From the NCBI GenBank assembly GCA_016648135.1, contig JADDOH010002592.1:248001-312000 (forward strand): a stretch of DNA of 64,000 nt. The letters run 5' to 3'. Positions 54,560-64,000 of the stretch are shown piece after piece. This DNA comes from Agrypnia vestita (taxonomy: Eukaryota > Arthropoda > Insecta > Trichoptera > Phryganeidae). The translations under genes and the position numbers were made by a program. The notes beneath the pieces were generated by a model, which worked only from the letters and a program-made list of their open reading frames with translations, searched no databases and was not told where the DNA came from. How positions within the stretch are numbered: the first letter of the stretch is position 1; every line of letters starts with the position of its first letter.

Positions 54560-56860
54560 GATTTGAATTTCCACCACACATATTTACACAGCTAGTAGCT
54601 ATTACAAATTCTCACTCAAAGCAATGAGGAAAAATTGTAAATAAAACGAGCCGCTATTTCTGTTAATATTTGGGTCTTATTCCCTCAGGCGGCGTTTCAG
54701 CGTAGTCGGCGATAATGGCACAAAACATTATTTGCACACTTTGGCACACAGCCTCCTCGCGATTCTCGGCTCCTGTGTGGACCGCGGACCATATCCGCCG
54801 TCTAGTTTGGTTTAATTAACGGCCCTGTGTTCTCAAACGATTCGGTTAAAGGGTGTTCGTGGCGAATTGTCATATATGTTTCCGAAACAGCGATTTTCAA
54901 TCCTGCATCGGGGGGGCTGCTCGCCAAATTTACTTAATTAAATCCTCTATCATTATAAGATCTGCTAGAAATTTTTATACTACACCCTTAAACCTACTTC
55001 TTTTTAATTGATCGATTAAAATATTTATTTATTTTACAAGACGGTACTAAAATAACATTTATATATATATTTATAAAATTGATGTTTTTATATTAAGAAT
55101 TTACGTATCTTTTTAATGTTTAAATCAGAGAAATGTACAATTTTACAAGTTAAAATTATAATGTAGGTAAATATTTTTTTTTTATTAAAAATATTTGGCA
55201 AATGTACAAACTTAGAGTGTTTTCAATATAATATAATTAATACACATTTATATTACACGCTTACTCACTTTTAAATGAGAATTTATTCTCGTGTTTAAAA
55301 ATGGGGGCATTGTCATATATGTATATATTTATTATTAATGAAATCGTTAGTGTAAGACATTAGAATAAATAAGTAAGATATAGACAAAGAAACATTAGAT
55401 TAAGTTATAAAAATTAAGACATTAAATAAAGTAAGTAAGATATAAACAATACAAAAATGTGAGACATTAGATTAAGTAAATAAGATATACACAAGGAAAC
55501 ATTAAATTAAGTTATAAAAATTAATAATTAAGGAGGTATTGTAATAACATTTAAAAGTATGTATAGATTGTTTATTTATATGTAATATTATTGAACATAA
55601 TAATTTCGTTGTCTTTCCGTCTGTCTGTGTATCCGTCCCCGTAACTTCGTGTAAGGTCTGTAATTTCGCTCTAATTCAAGGCTAAAAAAAAGGAATTAAA
55701 CGGTCGTAGATGGGGTTTGCGACCCGGGTTAGCAAAATCTAAGGCTGTCAAAAATACAGTACATATAGTACCTAGCAAAGACGCGAACCATTTCATGTTC
55801 GACCCAGCACAATCACCAGGGCCTAGTACCAAATAGTTCCAACTGCCGGCAGGGGAAAATTAAAAAAGTATTTTGATAAAAGTCGTCATTACTATTTCGT
55901 GGGTGTGGGCTATAAATAATTAAATACTTATTCTTTGGGAACCGACATGTAATACCGTCATTTTTTACGAGTTACGGCTAGTTTAGAATAATATGTGTAT
56001 GAACAATCTATAAACTTAACATATCGAAATTTAAATTTACTACAACCCAAAAATACTTACGTAATACTAAGTAACTAAGTAACTTTGTCACATTGGGCTG
56101 TTTGTGGCCATTTCCGTTGTCACTGTCACGTCACATGTGAAATGATCTTAGAGATATGACTTGAAACAATTGCGAAATCTCGAAACTAAATCTCTTGCGC
56201 GTCCTGCCGCGAATTGTAAATGTTTGCAATATTTATCCAGAAAAAGTATTATTAAATTAGCTATGCTTCGATTAATTATGCACTTTATTTTATTTTACTT
56301 CTAAAAGCCCGTTATTGAACCTAATGGATGGTTCAAGAGTGGCATTAGAGTACAAAGTATAAATGTATTATGAACATTTTGAAGATGATTTGAATACACA
56401 ATACACTTTTTATGATAAAGGAATTATAAATAATGTTTTCATAATAAACTGATTATAATTATCTTTATAATAAAATAAATTGTAAATATTTTTCATAAAA
56501 AATTTAGAGTATCGCAAATCAATAAATACAATTATTTAGGAATGTGTTGTAGATTGACAAGTTATACAGCTAGTGTGCGGCTCCGAGGTCAACGCCGTGT
56601 ATAATAATATTTTTGTAGTTGTTGTCATCCATTTGCATTCCCATATATAAAGATACTAATTCAATTCAATTCAATTTATTTAATAATATGTACATTCAAA
56701 CTAAGTTCATACATACTCAAGGCATACATATTAAATCTGGTCAAAGGAGTAGGAGAATCCTGCTTCGGAAAACCTCTACACACGGAATATATGGAATATA
56801 TGAAAATATATATGTAATATATGAAAACTTCTACACATGGAATATATCAATACCCAAAGC
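54560..56860. other. Mostly AT-rich stretch with one GC-rich island
   Basis: The island at 54680-54870 (CAGCGTAGTCGGCGATAATG; TGTGGACCGCGGACCATATC) has no open frame and is a candidate conserved non-coding element. Tandem repeats at 55365-55535 are listed separately. The rest holds nothing recognised. Confidence 0.35.
55365..55535. repeat. Short tandem/interspersed repeat
   Basis: AACATTAGATTAAGTTATAA recurs as AACATTAAATTAAGTTATAA, and ATAAGTAAGATATA-type units recur three times; period is roughly 60-115 bp. Confidence 0.6.
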
Positions 56861-56868
56861 GATGTTGT

Positions 56869-57290
56869 TCAGCATAGCGGTAGCTCTTCCAACAGGCATA
56901 ACCATCGGCAGGTTGGTCCTGTATATTGGGTGTGTGAAATGTGAAACTGTGAAATGTGAAACAATCTACGCTGACGATGTCTAAGGTAATTATCAGGAAC
57001 ATACAAACCAATGCTCCGCATAATTTCAGGATTATCGATCACACCGCGCAACAATCGATAAAAATGTGTAATCAAATACACATTCCTTCTAGTCTCTAGA
57101 CTATTGTAGCCAAGCATACCCTGGAGAAACTCGGTTGGGTAGAGCCAAGGATAATGCCCGTACTCTCTCATGTAGAGATATCTCAGACACCTCTTTTGGA
57201 CTCTCTCCACCATAAGAGAGTACTTGCTCTCATGTGGCCCCCTTAATACGGCTGACACTGACCCCCGTACAACTACCTTCTTCTGAGTTT
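56869..57290 (-). mobile_element. Jockey/CR1-like LINE C-terminus (minus strand)
   Basis: A 129-codon minus-strand frame reads SLMVERVQKRCLRYLYMRE, LGYNSLETRRNVYLITHFYR, LLRGVIDNPEIMRSIGLYVP and LFHISQ, then TQYTGPTCRWLCLLEELPL. The order (I/VE-x-VQ-(K/R)R, LGY-x-SLE-x-RR, fixed-spacing hydrophobic block, T-x-Y ... R) is the region after the reverse transcriptase in jockey-type LINEs. A GTGAAATGTGAAAC duplication interrupts it near 56935-56965. The reverse transcriptase is absent. Confidence 0.75.
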
Positions 57291-57576
57291 CATTTTCTCA
57301 GGACCAAGGAAAAAATTATTTACTTACCTCTTGGATCCTGTTGAACGATATTTTTTGATGAAATTTAAATCAAACCCTTTCCTAATTTAAGCACAAAAAT
57401 TGATAGAACGATCCAGTATTTCTTTAAAGCCATTAAACACTTTAATGCTGCGCGGTTATTTCAATCATTGTTATTTGTATTGCCTGAATATTATAAGACT
57501 GAACGATTTCAATTTTCCGTTTAAAATTTCTACATCGACGTGATGGCGTAATTCTGTGAGCAATCCAATACAAGCC

Positions 57577-57616
57577 ACCTTCAGTGTTTTGGTTCAGAGG
57601 CAGAACCTCTCCTCAG
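57577..57616 (-). ncRNA. Hammerhead-like Penelope tail (minus strand)
   Basis: Minus strand: CTGAGGA (57615-57609), GAGGTTCTGCCTCTGAACC with a GGTTC/GAACC stem II, then AAAACACTGAAGG. The GAAA half has a G-to-A/C change. Same arrangement as 22621-22662. Confidence 0.4.
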
Positions 57617-57901
57617 GGAGTAATTTTATATTTGATGAAAGTTTACTGTAGATGAAAGATGTTAGGATGCGAAATAAATTCTTTTGTGAAATATCTGAAC
57701 AATAAATTATTGTTAGCGAAAACATTTTCTTTTCAACATTTTTATATTTCTAGTTAAGCACTCGCTTTGTGAAAATATATATATTAAAAAAAACTAAGTA
57801 CTTTTATCATTAGGTTTAAAAGTGTTCATTTAATAATGATCGACCAAATTCTGAGCAAATAAATATTATGTGTACCGTTTTAACTTTTTGTTGTAATATA
57901 T

Positions 57902-58398
57902 TGTCACGTGTTGTGGCTACAAATTTATTAATTATTTGATATACAAAGTCACGTAGAACTATTGAACTTAACTCTCTTCTTCAAATTATACTATTTCGTA
58001 TTTTACCATTCGTAAATAGACACTTTATTATCGCTTTTACACTAATTCAGTATTCACTAGAACATTCCATCTAGTTTTCGCACATATCATTCGCTTCGGT
58101 TTATTTCTCTACGTATGAACTCGCTGGATTATTCGCCTGGGTTATCGCCTGTCAAAGCGCTAAACAATAACAATCCTCTCGCGCGGCCTGGCCCGTATTT
58201 ATATCCGTGTATCGAGGTATTTTGTACTTTCTGGCTTTTTTGAGGAGACGATTCTCGGGGCTTCTTTTCTTCTTGTAGATGTTTCTCGAATGTTTCAGAT
58301 GCTTCTCGAAAGCCGTAGGACCACCGTTGACCGTTCTTGATCTATCGATAGTGTTGTGCCAGTGACAGGAGTGCGTAATTCTTTTTAGCTTCGTTACA
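57902..58398 (-). mobile_element. Probable gypsy-type solo LTR (~497 bp)
   Basis: On the minus strand the segment runs from TGTAACGAAGC to ACACGTGACA, with TATAAATACGGGCCAGG (TATA box) and downstream AGAAATAAACCG and GATAATAAAGTG (polyA-like), the order expected in an LTR. Flanks are ATAT (57898-57901) and ATCT (58399-58402), a possible 4-bp duplication with one mismatch. No internal coding region is adjacent. Confidence 0.5.
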
Positions 58399-58618
58399 AT
58401 CTAGTTTTTTTTTTGTTTACACTAACAAAACACTGACTAGAAAATAGATAAAAAAATATACATTATTTATTTCAAACTCAGCCCTCCATCTCCCTACTGT
58501 AAATATATTTCAAGAATTTAATGTACTATCACTCACAAAAATATACAAAACAAACTCCCTATGCTAAATTTACAAAGATTATTTTATAAATAAATCTCAC
58601 CCCTTAGACTGTATAAGT

Positions 58619-58840
58619 AATAGACATAGAACAAAGGGACAAATAAAGATACCAATTTTAAGAACCACCATGGCACAACATCATTATACATACTTGGGAG
58701 TTAAATGGTACAATACATTGTTGTCACAAAACAAATTTCAAGAAAGGAGCATTCCAAAATACGAACAGTTTAAGAAAGAAGTCAAATCCTTGATTTTGGA
58801 CAACGATGTATTGTCGACATTGCCCACATGTCTCAAATAG
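58619..58840 (+). mobile_element. Non-LTR retrotransposon 3' end
   Basis: The frame contains TKGQIKIPILRTTMAQHHYT, YLGVKWYNTLLSQ and YEQFKKEVKSLIL, then a stop at 58838-58840. It fits the LINE terminus pattern P-x-x-RT ... G-V-K-x-YN-x-L ... FK-x-x-(V/L)K. 5'-truncated. Confidence 0.6.
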
Positions 58841-59469
58841 TTTCTGTATAATAAAAAAATTAGTACTTCTAAATGGTTTCTACTTTTATACTTTAATTTA
58901 ACTTGTAAATACTCCTCCCATAAGCTCGAGCTTTGGCTCATATTAAGGGGAACATAATGTCTGAAAAATGTTATAACGTAGAATCAATTTATTTTAAAAA
59001 ACATTATGTATCTACTGTATAAATAAATAAAATAAATAAATAATAAATTAATTTAATGTGCGCGCTGATTGCGTGTCACATTCTAATTATCTAAAGTTGT
59101 AATCCAGCGAGTTACGGACTGTACGAACCGACAAATAATGAAATTATTATGATAAGTTTAGAAAGGGACATTTAAAGTTTCGCGAGTTCGTGAAACTGGA
59201 TTAGATTCGAAGGGCGAAGAACGGTGTTGACTGTTTACGAAGTCGTGTGTTTGTTGAGATGACGTTTGTTTTTAGAAAATATAAATCTAAAAATAGTAAG
59301 TTAGATATTCGAGATTATTTTTATTCATCCCGGAGATTATTGTTATTAAATTTGCAATAATTAGTTAAAATTGCCATAGTTACGACCAAAATATGATTTA
59401 ATAGAAGGCAGGTAAAAAATTGAAATAAATTAAAAAATTGCAAGTTTCTTCATTTCAAAATTCATTTGT

Positions 59470-60002
59470 AATATTTAAAAAAAATGAGGGTAAACAACAC
59501 TGTTTTATTCCGCTATATTTATTTTGAATTGTTAGAACGTTTTCGGGATTTCTCCCATTGTCAATAACAACACGTTTACAACTAAATTAAAAATAATTCG
59601 AGACAGTATTTCTAGGGATTGGGTGGGTGTAATGGTGGTGGGGGTCGGGGGCGGGGGTAGAATGGATAGGAGTGGAGAGATTATGGGTGGGATCTGGATG
59701 TTAATTATATTTATATTATTTATTTAATTATTATTTATTTCTAAAATCTTCAAGATGTTCTTTCTTCTTCCTACCCATTCTTCTTCAACCTAACCTAACC
59801 TAACCTATCCACTCTAACCCCGCCCCGACCCCCACCACCATTACACCCACCCAATCCCTATAAATTCTGTCTCGAATTATTTTTAATTTAGTTGTAAACG
59901 TGTTGTTATTGACAATGGAAGAAATCCCTAAAACGTTCTAACAATTCACAATAAATATAGTGGAATAAAACAGTGTTGTTTACTCTCATTTTTTTAAATA
60001 TT
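59470..60002. mobile_element. Inverted-repeat element with ~200-bp arms and TTAGG units in the loop
   Basis: 59470-59670 is inverted at 59804-60002 (for example GGTAAACAACACTGTTTTAT and its complement) with few mismatches. The left inner arm is G-rich (GGTGGTGGGGGTCGGGGGCG) and the right inner arm C-rich. The 133-bp loop contains four AACCT units at about 59787-59806. Each arm holds GACAATGGRAGAAATCCC then (G/T)AAAACGTTCTAAC, like the Penelope-tail motif (minus strand in the left arm, plus strand in the right). No gene. Confidence 0.85.
59787..59806. repeat. Telomere-type (CCTAA)n tract
   Basis: Four AACCT units in the loop of the surrounding inverted repeat. Confidence 0.75.
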
Positions 60003-60004
60003 AA

Positions 60005-60410
60005 AAAATTGCATATTACTCGAACGTCTCTCAAAGCAAGGCTCGGGCCTGTACTGTATGGTGGTCTAGAGGCTTAGTGAAAAGTTAGCACGCTAACTGT
60101 GACCTTAATTCGGTCATCCAGCGTCGTCGGCAGGGCCGTTGCGAGCGTCGTATGTACTCTGCACCAGGCCAGCGACAAAGTTCAGGAGTTAACCGAGTGG
60201 TCTATAATCCAAATTACTTGCCGTAAACTAAGCGCTTTCATTTATGCGTACATAGAACTAATGCCAACAGTACTACTCGAGGCTTTGACAATTTTGTGAT
60301 ACCGAGTAAATAAATTAATAACTCTCATCCCTAATCCCTAATAAAAATTTCGATCGTCCGTCCGTAACATCCTATTGAATAACTGATCTCATACCTCATG
60401 GTTTGTGTCT
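60005..60410. other. Short stretch without recognised gene
   Basis: A GC-richer patch at 60050-60190 (CAGCGTCGTCGGCAGGGCCG) is open for 66 codons on the plus strand, without a recognisable product. Confidence 0.3.
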
Positions 60411-60419
60411 TTTGGGGTA

Positions 60420-60535
60420 TTATGCCGTGTTATTACGACCTTTCTGAGCGACCATCATCAGGGCTGATGTTGGACACTGCAATGGGATCCGAAACGTCGG
60501 CCAGAAAGGTCGTAACACGAGTAATACGGTATAAT
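60420..60535 (+). ncRNA. Hammerhead-ribozyme-like hairpin with stem I, II and core
   Basis: In order: TTACGACCTTTCTG (stem I 5' side, from ~60433), CTGATG (60464-60469) and TGGACACTGCAATGGGATCC (stem II region). Then GAAAC (60491-60495), GTC and GGCCAGAAAGGTCGTAA (stem I 3' side). The outer arms extend into GCCGTGTTATTACG/CGTAACACGAGTAATACGG. GAAAC running straight into GTC implies a minimal helix III, as described for Penelope-type hammerheads that work best as dimers. The core has T instead of A at the last position of CTGATGA, and CATCATCAGGG is repeated before it, so activity is uncertain. Confidence 0.5.
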
Positions 60536-60760
60536 AACCCAGAAGACAAAAACTAGAAGATTCGGAGTGGTCGTGAAAACCTAAGAACACTCTTGATCTC
60601 ATACCGTTTTCAAAACATTGTCTATGTGCTTTTTTAATAAAATAAACAATTTTTTTAAACACCCATTTAGATTTTTTTAAATATAAAACTAATAAGTTGG
60701 TCCAGTACTATATCACATAAAAAAAAAATAAACACACAAAAGTGTATTTATTACAAGGGA

Positions 60761-60862
60761 AAAATTGGGTATAATAGCCTGCCAGAAGGTGTGAGGAAGC
60801 TGAGCAGAATCGACATGTTCAAACAAGAATCTAAACGGCACATAACCATGGAAAATGTATGA
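60761..60862 (+). mobile_element. LINE 3' end relic
   Basis: The frame reads KIGYNSLPEGVRKLSRIDMF, then KQESKRHITMENV and a stop at 60860-60862. The N-x-LP-x-x-V ... M-F-K motif fits a LINE ORF2 terminus. An A-run lies just upstream. Confidence 0.5.
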
Positions 60863-60973
60863 AGATAAATGTTTAAATATTTATTAAGTGTACATACATT
60901 TATAAAAGGTTTATAAAAATAGGTAATGATAAACAAACAACAACAACAAGGTAATGATTAACAATCTTTATTT

Positions 60974-61046
60974 ATATAATTAAACTAGTTAACTTTGTTT
61001 ACACCACTAATTATGGTGTAAACAAAGTTAACTGGTTTAATTATAT
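60974..61046. repeat. 33-bp inverted repeat hairpin
   Basis: 60974-61006 (includes GTTAACTTTGTTTACACCA) is inverted at 61014-61046 with one mismatch and a 7-nt loop. No gene inside. Confidence 0.85.
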
Positions 61047-61297
61047 TCATAATGAATAACCACAAAGTTTTAACAAAATACAACAGTATAATCTTTATTT
61101 AGTTAATGTATCATAAACTATATAAAGATATATAAGTAATAAGTCATTGGTATTAATCATTAATCAAAATATATAATTCTATAATTAACAATGTCCATCA
61201 CTAATTCTACCAAATAGCTCAAATAATGAAGAGGTGTAATTTAAAAATGAGGTTTTAGTTATCAAGACGCTACATTACTCTAGAAAGTCCATGTACC

Positions 61298-61767
61298 TAT
61301 CTACCCAAATTGTGTTTTATCGGTTTTCGGCAAAAAGGGTTCCTTATTCAAAAGTTTCGAAACTATACGACTTTGACAGCCACATTGAATGTCGAATGAA
61401 TGAACGTGTTTTTTTTTTCTGAAAACGAATATCTGACAATTACTCCGTATTTGCAATAAATAATTTCTGGAATATCACTTTTAATCGTTTTTGGCATGAT
61501 GACAAACAAAAATTTTCTTAAAAAACATCGACAATAACACGAAATACATAAAATTGTACGAGAATCTTCTTTTTGGCATTTCGATTGCACACCTAAAATC
61601 GTAATTCAATAAACGGTTACAATTTTCAATTCAATAATCAATTATGCGTTAGCTTTTGAAATGAGCGCCTTTATCTATTGGTACTCGATTCAAAATGGTC
61701 GACAACACATTATTTATATTACTGGAAAACTAATTTTAAGTGAATAAATTTTTGACAGTTTAATGAA
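61298..61767. repeat. Dispersed repeat family copy 2 (~470 bp)
   Basis: Counterpart of 21475-21935 in the same orientation. Shared blocks include CGTATTTGCAATA, ACATCGACAATAACA, ACACATTATTTATATTACTG and GTGAATAAATTTT. The copies lie 40 kb apart and are well diverged. Confidence 0.7.
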
Positions 61768-62277
61768 TGCGCGCGCATTTCCTGGACTGGGTTTCCGCTA
61801 CAACTTCGTTACAATGAAAATTTTACCCTAATGCGCCAAAAGAAGGATAACTTCAATTAAAGTACGTCATTTTGACGGGTTATAGCTAGTAATATTATTA
61901 ACAGCACAACTATGCACGTTTAAATCATTCTAGATAGTGACCACTACAGTACGATAGCGCACACATACAGATAGCCTGACCCATTCAACCCAGTTGTGTT
62001 CCGATACTAAGCGGATTGCGTTGGATATGGTTATCTTTGAAATTTGTTTTCGATTCGTTCGATTTTTGTTCGTGTTTTATTTTAAATTTTACTATTGAAT
62101 TGCACGATATTCCATCTTTTTAATCCGATTAGTACATTTTAACGATTTTCTGACCAACTAAACGATATTAAAACCTTTATTACTATTAGGTCAGTCCGTA
62201 AATTCAATCATATTTTTGAAAAAATTGAATCAATACAAATAATACAATTTATTTTAAGAATTAACAACCGTAGAGCA

Positions 62278-62375
62278 CGTACAAGAAGATATATGAATGT
62301 AGCCGAAGCAAAAGTGATGTGCCTAGATAGAAGAATATGGCATTCTATCATCTCTACGTAGTTAGTTAGTTTTCT
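62278..62375 (+). mobile_element. LINE 3' end with TTAG tail inside a mariner relic
   Basis: RTRRYMNVAEAKVMCLDRRI, then W-H-S-I-I and GTAGTTAGTTAGTT. It is nearly the same terminus as 29006-29100 read on its own strand (MNVAEAKVVCQDRRVWRSIL), with the same TTAG-type tail. Only ~30 codons remain. It lies between the mariner end (62192) and the mariner coding relic. Confidence 0.7.
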
Positions 62376-62471
62376 TCTTAAATCGATGGTATACATTTTC
62401 ATTATCAATAATTTGTCGCCATCTTAAAGGTAATTAATTCTATTTGCGCTGGAATACGGAAACTTTATTTT

Positions 62472-63060
62472 TTACAACATCGTTGTTATTAATTTTGTTT
62501 TCGATATATTTATATTATTTCGATATATTTTTCTGAAGAGCCAGGAACAAATTACAATTACTAGCGGCATTACCTGGCGAGTAAGGCGGGTGTTCAAAAG
62601 CTCCAGATTTAAGCCTCTAATTTTGTTTTGTGTTTTCTGTGCTGCACGTGGTTTAATTTTATGGTGGTGGAAAAACACATTTTTGATCAATGATCACTGA
62701 TCCCAAGCGTTTTTCTGCCATTGCTGAATTTAGACCTGAAATTTGTTGACAATAGACATCTGCTTTAATTGTTGGATTTGGTTCGAAGGTTGGATATCTT
62801 TTCCAGCTCATTTAGGAGACGAAACACTTTTCCACAAAATGAACTAAGTCCTCCTGCAATCTGATTCACTTTTAGTCCTGATTCTGAATCCGCAAGACTC
62901 TCTAGAAGGTCATTTTCAATTTGACGGGACGTCGCATCGTCATTATTACTGTTGCTTGGTCCATCTCTGAAGCCTCGAGACCATTTCTGAGCAGACCTTA
63001 TACTATATATAACAACATTCTCACTGTGTACATTGTTGATTATTCTGCTGCGGTATTTGC
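62472..63060 (-). pseudogene. Mariner transposase pseudogene
   Basis: Minus strand, in order: SAQKWSRGFRDGPSNSNNDD (second helix-turn-helix lead-in), RQIENDLLESLADSESGLKV, NQIAGGLS and LLNELEKISN, then NPTIKADVYCQQISGLNSAM (shifted frame). KKTQ-like AQKTQNKIRGLNLELLNTRL and, in another frame, FEHPPYSPGNAAS follow. The last two correspond to the mariner segments around the DNARPH and HPPYSPDLAPSDY motifs. The expected first catalytic aspartate region is missing between ELEKISN and NPTIKADVY, the DNARPH motif is damaged, and stops and frameshifts are present. The family is a DD34D cut-and-paste transposase. Confidence 0.75.
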
Positions 63061-63069
63061 ACTATCTAT

Positions 63070-64000
63070 TACTTACTATCTTATAATTTGAAACAAATCA
63101 CAAATATTTCCTTTCCACGCCAGTGAATAAAATTAGTATTTATTTACATACACCTTTCAATAAACAATACTCTTATCATTAAGACACTAAGTCATTATTA
63201 TCATTAAGTTACACTGGTCGACAAAAAATTCCCTCCATTTTAAAGAAAAAAGAGGTTTTACAGAACAGCAAAACAATTCTATTGTCACCAAATTTGATTC
63301 GGATTTATTTTCTCACTTCAAATAATTACAAACAAATATTCAAACAAATGATATTAACAATACAAATAAATAAATATTTGAAGACCCCGTGGCAAGAAGT
63401 TGATAACTAACATTTTTGTCAAAAATGAGTTAATAAGCCGTCTAAATGAAATATTGTACGCTCTTCCCATTGGAAATAAGTTCAGAACTTAAAAATAATT
63501 AGAACATGTTCAAATCATAGGGATGAACATGTTAACTACACTTTTTCAAAAGAATCACATCAGTTACTAATGGGAAGAACATGTTATCTTCAATAATAAC
63601 ATGTTCATGCCATCATTCTGAAATTAACACGCCTTTTAATTTGATTGTAAGATTTATGGTTAATATAAATTTTACTCTAGCAGAATTGTCATATATTTGT
63701 TTTTATTTGAAGACTATTGTAATATGTACGTATATATTATTTTTCAATAATTTTAAATAGTACATACCATGTTTTGTATTATTAATTAACATGCCAGGTA
63801 TTTTGTAATTTTGGATAATAGATGGTAAAAACGAATAGCATTTGGAGGGTTGTTCGTGTTTTATCAATTTTAAAAAGGTATTATTCTATTGAAAATGATT
63901 TCTAGAGGCGAAAAAAACTACATTTTTGTAGATAAAATTAATATATTTTTATTTTTTTGTGCATAAATGCGTTTTTTTTACTTTGTAAATACTTTTTTGA
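63070..64000. other. AT-rich stretch without gene
   Basis: No coding feature. Four GAACATGTT-type palindromes occur at 63502-63606 (see findings). Confidence 0.5.

Larger units (their letters stand above)
62192..63065 (-). mobile_element. Mariner relic (minus strand), internally deleted, containing a LINE end
   Basis: The minus-strand transposase remnant spans about 63060-62470. A mariner-end-like TTAGGTCAGTCCGTAAATTC lies at 62192-62211 (minus-strand 3' end). A LINE 3' end occupies 62278-62375. The other terminus was not located. The element is dead. Confidence 0.6.

Noticed and set aside
1..64000. CRISPR arrays, bacterial operons, ribosome binding sites or rho-independent terminators
   Set aside because: Repeat spacing and content do not fit, and the window is clearly eukaryotic.

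Overview
This window looks like gene-poor, AT-rich nuclear DNA from an insect. Runs of the insect telomeric pentamer TTAGG/CCTAA sit at 50861-50889, 52796-52828 and about 59787-59806. RTE-like and jockey/CR1-like LINE fragments, mariner, piggyBac-like, Helitron-like, Penelope-like (PLE) and LTR relics are all present and all broken. The mix resembles Lepidoptera, but the order is an inference. I found no convincing host protein-coding exon. Two possible non-coding first exons or promoters are noted (plus strand 15830-16110; minus strand 40874-41090).

Layout. 1-2.5 kb is unremarkable AT-rich DNA with one perfect hairpin and a LINE relic. From 2.5 to 14.9 kb a ~2.8-2.9 kb repeat occurs twice in direct orientation (copy A 3237-6138, copy B 12088-14870). 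Between the copies lie a C-rich/GAA satellite-like block (6.58-8.38 kb) and a ~125-bp tandem array (10.8-11.2 kb). Copy B abuts a 638-bp foldback element (14871-15508). From 15.5 to 26 kb there are hammerhead-ribozyme-like PLE tails, a small solo LTR with a 5-bp target duplication (17370-17599), inverted repeats, an unidentified 190-codon frame and a tRNA-Gly-like pseudogene. From 26 to 43 kb there are LINE 3' ends, two copies of an ACTCCCTTTC-ended repeat, an internally deleted mariner, a 2.1-kb inverted repeat around a broken reverse transcriptase, a 132-nt near-perfect hairpin, and a PLE GIY-YIG endonuclease followed by its ribozyme-like tail. From 43 to 64 kb there are a GC-rich island, more LINEs, a piggyBac-like MITE sitting in telomere-like repeats, Helitron-like 3' ends, tRNA-like sequences, a probable gypsy-type solo LTR, a large inverted repeat with TTAGG units in its loop, and a second mariner relic that contains a LINE 3' end.

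The parts do not form an operon or pathway. They are layers of transposon insertion, often nested. The most striking shared theme is a short motif, CTGAnGA-hairpin-GAAAC or a decayed version, the core of hammerhead ribozymes carried by Penelope-like elements. It recurs at about ten places and sits in the arms of several of the strongest inverted repeats. All assignments come from reading the sequence; no alignments or folding programs were run.
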